In this document: piece by piece, positions 6,672 to 7,769 of the stretch
How the letters are laid out: the number at the start of each line of letters is the position of its first letter
Position numbering within the stretch: the stretch's first letter is position 1
Assembly (NCBI GenBank): GCA_964392415.1
Contig: CAYMPL010000076.1
Coordinates: 1 to 7,769, forward strand
Source: CAYJMQ01 sp964392415
GTDB lineage: Bacteria; Bdellovibrionota; JACOXK01; 2-02-FULL-40-11
Reading direction: 5' to 3'
Length of the DNA stretch: 7,769 nt
The notes under the pieces: generated by a model
Told to the model about the DNA's origin: nothing
The model's database searches: none
The model's input: the letters and a program-made list of their open reading frames with translations, nothing else
Translations under genes and position numbers: made by a program

Positions 6672-7185
6672 TTCCACCTCCTAAAATCCTATTTTTCGAA
6701 TAGAATAATTCTTCCACATATTCATCCGCCAACCGCTCATGATCTTTTTTATCCAAATCTTTTTTAAGCCTTGATGCCGTCGCTTCAAAAACTTTCTTAA
6801 GTGTCGCCCGTTTTAAATAAAACCGCGCTTTGCGAAGCTCCTCATCGATTCTTTGTTCATTCTCAGACTTAAGACGCTCCAGGGTTTGCCGCAGCTGCTC
6901 CTCTGATTTTTTTCGATAGGACTCAATCTCTGCCTCCGATCTCAGATAGAGCCGCTTCTTTTCTTCCTCAATCTCAGTTAAGTTTTTTTGCGCTTTCTCA
7001 TGCTGCTCCCTGGCCTGTTCAAATGTTTCCATTGAAGTTTTGATGTTTTTCTCAATTTCATCGCTTCTCGAAATGAAAAGCTGCCTCATGGGTTTTCGCA
7101 ACACATAATAAAGAATCCCCCCGAAAATGAGAAAATTGACAGCAGGAAAGGCAATATCAAAAAGAAAATTGGGTCCGTGCGTCAT
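6616..7185 (-). CDS. atpF: F-type ATP synthase b subunit
   Basis: Peripheral-stalk b subunit (189 aa). One N-terminal membrane segment (about 8-29, FLFDIAFPAVNFLIFGGILY) is followed by the conserved RKPM turn (30-33). A long charged coiled coil (about 37-140) would reach up to delta. It probably pairs with the b'-type product of the gene just upstream. AAGAGG (7195-7200) lies 9 nt before the ATG, overlapping the atpF' stop. The C-terminus is unusual: after EELFYSK (158-164) the frame continues through the atpH ribosome binding site and first codons, adding a glycine-rich tail (GGG at 169-171 and 176-178, ending DDRSEP). This tail does not look like the usual b C-terminus and may result from loss of an earlier stop or a frameshift. 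The rest of the protein is normal. Confidence 0.93.
   Translation of the reverse strand: MTHGPNFLFDIAFPAVNFLIFGGILYYVLRKPMRQLFISRSDEIEKNIKTSMETFEQAREQHEKAQKNLTEIEEEKKRLYLRSEAEIESYRKKSEEQLRQTLERLKSENEQRIDEELRKARFYLKRATLKKVFEATASRLKKDLDKKDHERLADEYVEELFYSKNRILGGGNALKGGGALFSGDDRSEP
6677..6682 (-). promoter_or_regulatory. Ribosome binding site deciding the atpH start
   Basis: A full AGGAGG lies 5 nt upstream of ATG 6671. An alternative GTG start at 6677 shares its first base with this site and could not use it, so the ATG is preferred. The site is inside the atpF reading frame, where it encodes glycines. Confidence 0.85.
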
Positions 7186-7199
7186 AATACTATGCCTCT

Positions 7200-7631
7200 T
7201 TATCCTTCTGGCTTTACAAGTTTCTGAAAAATCTCTGAAACCATTGTATCGAGTTCTCCCTGCAAAGCCGTCTCAGATTTCGTTGATTCTTGTTGAATTT
7301 TCTCCCGTGCCCCTTTAAGCGAGATTAGAAGCGCTTCCTTCTTCTTTTCAATTTCTTCCTGCTGGCGCCGTAAAAACTCTTGCCTGAGATGCTCCTTCGT
7401 CTGGCGAATGTGGTCTTTATAGATCCCTATTTTTCGCCCCCATTCAGCGTTCAATTCACCCGTTTTCTTTGTGAGATATTCCGCCTCCTGAAGCGCCTTC
7501 GTTGTTTTTTTCCGTCGCTCTTCAATAATGGCCAAAAAAGGGATAAAAACGAACCGATTGAGCACAAACAACGTTGCCAAAAAGATCAAAAACTGTATGA
7601 AAACCGTTTCATTTGGAAATTCAAACGACAT
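7200..7631 (-). CDS. atpF': F-type ATP synthase b'-type subunit
   Basis: First gene of the operon, a second b-family stalk subunit (143 aa). The membrane segment is about residues 9-30 (VFIQFLIFLATLFVLNRFVF), followed by the family's P-x-L-x-x-I-x-x-R turn (PFLAIIEERR, 31-40). A charged coiled coil runs from about 38 to 125. It is shorter than the following b subunit, as usual for b' in lineages with two b genes, where b and b' form a heterodimeric stalk. AGGGA (7640-7644) is 8 nt before the ATG. It ends 14 nt before atpF. Which of the two is b and which b' is inferred from order and length. Confidence 0.92.
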   Translation of the reverse strand: MSFEFPNETVFIQFLIFLATLFVLNRFVFIPFLAIIEERRKKTTKALQEAEYLTKKTGELNAEWGRKIGIYKDHIRQTKEHLRQEFLRRQQEEIEKKKEALLISLKGAREKIQQESTKSETALQGELDTMVSEIFQKLVKPEG

Positions 7632-7722
7632 TCTTTTAATCCCTGGAGTTTATAGGCAAATAACAGTCTTCGCTAACACATTTTTGTGAGGGAAGTCAAG
7701 AGAGCTGCTTAGTTTGTGTGGT

Positions 7723-7769
7723 AGCCGAGTGAAAGTGTCACAGTAACAGCCGAATGATTATGTCAGTAT
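7723..7769. repeat. Two imperfect direct repeats at window edge, possible mobile-element end
   Basis: AGCCGAGTGAAAGTGTCA (7723-7740) and AGCCGAATGATTATGTCA (7748-7765) match at 14 of 18 positions with a 25-nt period, and both are followed by GTA after a two-base indel. Spaced repeats ending in TGTCA resemble the multiple transposase-binding sites near the ends of IS21/IS481-like elements. No transposase gene is visible, because the window stops here. They lie about 90-140 nt upstream of atpF', so regulator binding sites for the operon are the alternative. Confidence 0.45.

Noticed and set aside
7671..7699. Promoter for the atp operon (TTGACT at 7694-7699, minus strand)
   Set aside because: The -35 match is good, but the sequence at 17-18 nt spacing (TTAGCG/TAGCGA) is a poor -10, so I cannot support it.
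1..7769. CRISPR array, tRNA, rRNA, riboswitch or a defence/toxin-antitoxin cassette
   Set aside because: No regularly spaced repeats, no tRNA-like cloverleaf, and no gene pair of that type was seen; the single DUF4143 ATPase is not enough to claim such a system.

Overview
The window carries the F1/peripheral-stalk half of a bacterial F-type ATP synthase operon on the minus strand. A plus-strand DUF4143-type AAA+ ATPase gene converges on it, and the low-coordinate edge is occupied by the decayed remains of a second DUF4143-type gene. I did not find a new multi-gene system. The interest lies in degraded and small-scale structure: a pseudogene in three reading frames, a dispersed-looking repeat inside the operon, a perfect hairpin inside a gene, a long gene overlap, and direct repeats at the window end that look like the edge of a mobile element.

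The operon is read from high to low coordinates as atpF' (b'-type), atpF (b), atpH (delta), atpA (alpha), atpG (gamma), atpD (beta), atpC (epsilon). All seven genes look intact and carry the expected motifs. Gaps are 14 nt (atpF'/atpF), a 56-nt overlap (atpF/atpH), 3 nt (atpH/atpA), 10 nt (atpA/atpG), 49 nt (atpG/atpD, filled by a repeat), and a one-base TAATG overlap (atpD/atpC). The products form the b/b' stalk, the delta cap, the alpha3beta3 catalytic head, and the gamma/epsilon rotor. The membrane a and c subunits (atpB, atpE) are not in the window and must be encoded elsewhere.

Paired b/b' genes with a separately located a/c module suggest a Gram-negative lineage of the former Deltaproteobacteria type (Desulfobacterota, Bdellovibrionota, Myxococcota or a related uncultured group). 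This is an inference from layout only; no marker in the window fixes the taxonomy.

Region by region: 1-453 is a minus-strand DUF4143-type ATPase pseudogene that runs off the low edge. 454-514 holds a plausible promoter for the intact ATPase gene at 515-1645. 1646-1819 is the convergent intergenic gap, with a weak inverted repeat and no convincing terminator. 1820-7631 is the atp operon. 7632-7769 is its upstream leader, ending in two imperfect 25-nt-spaced direct repeats.
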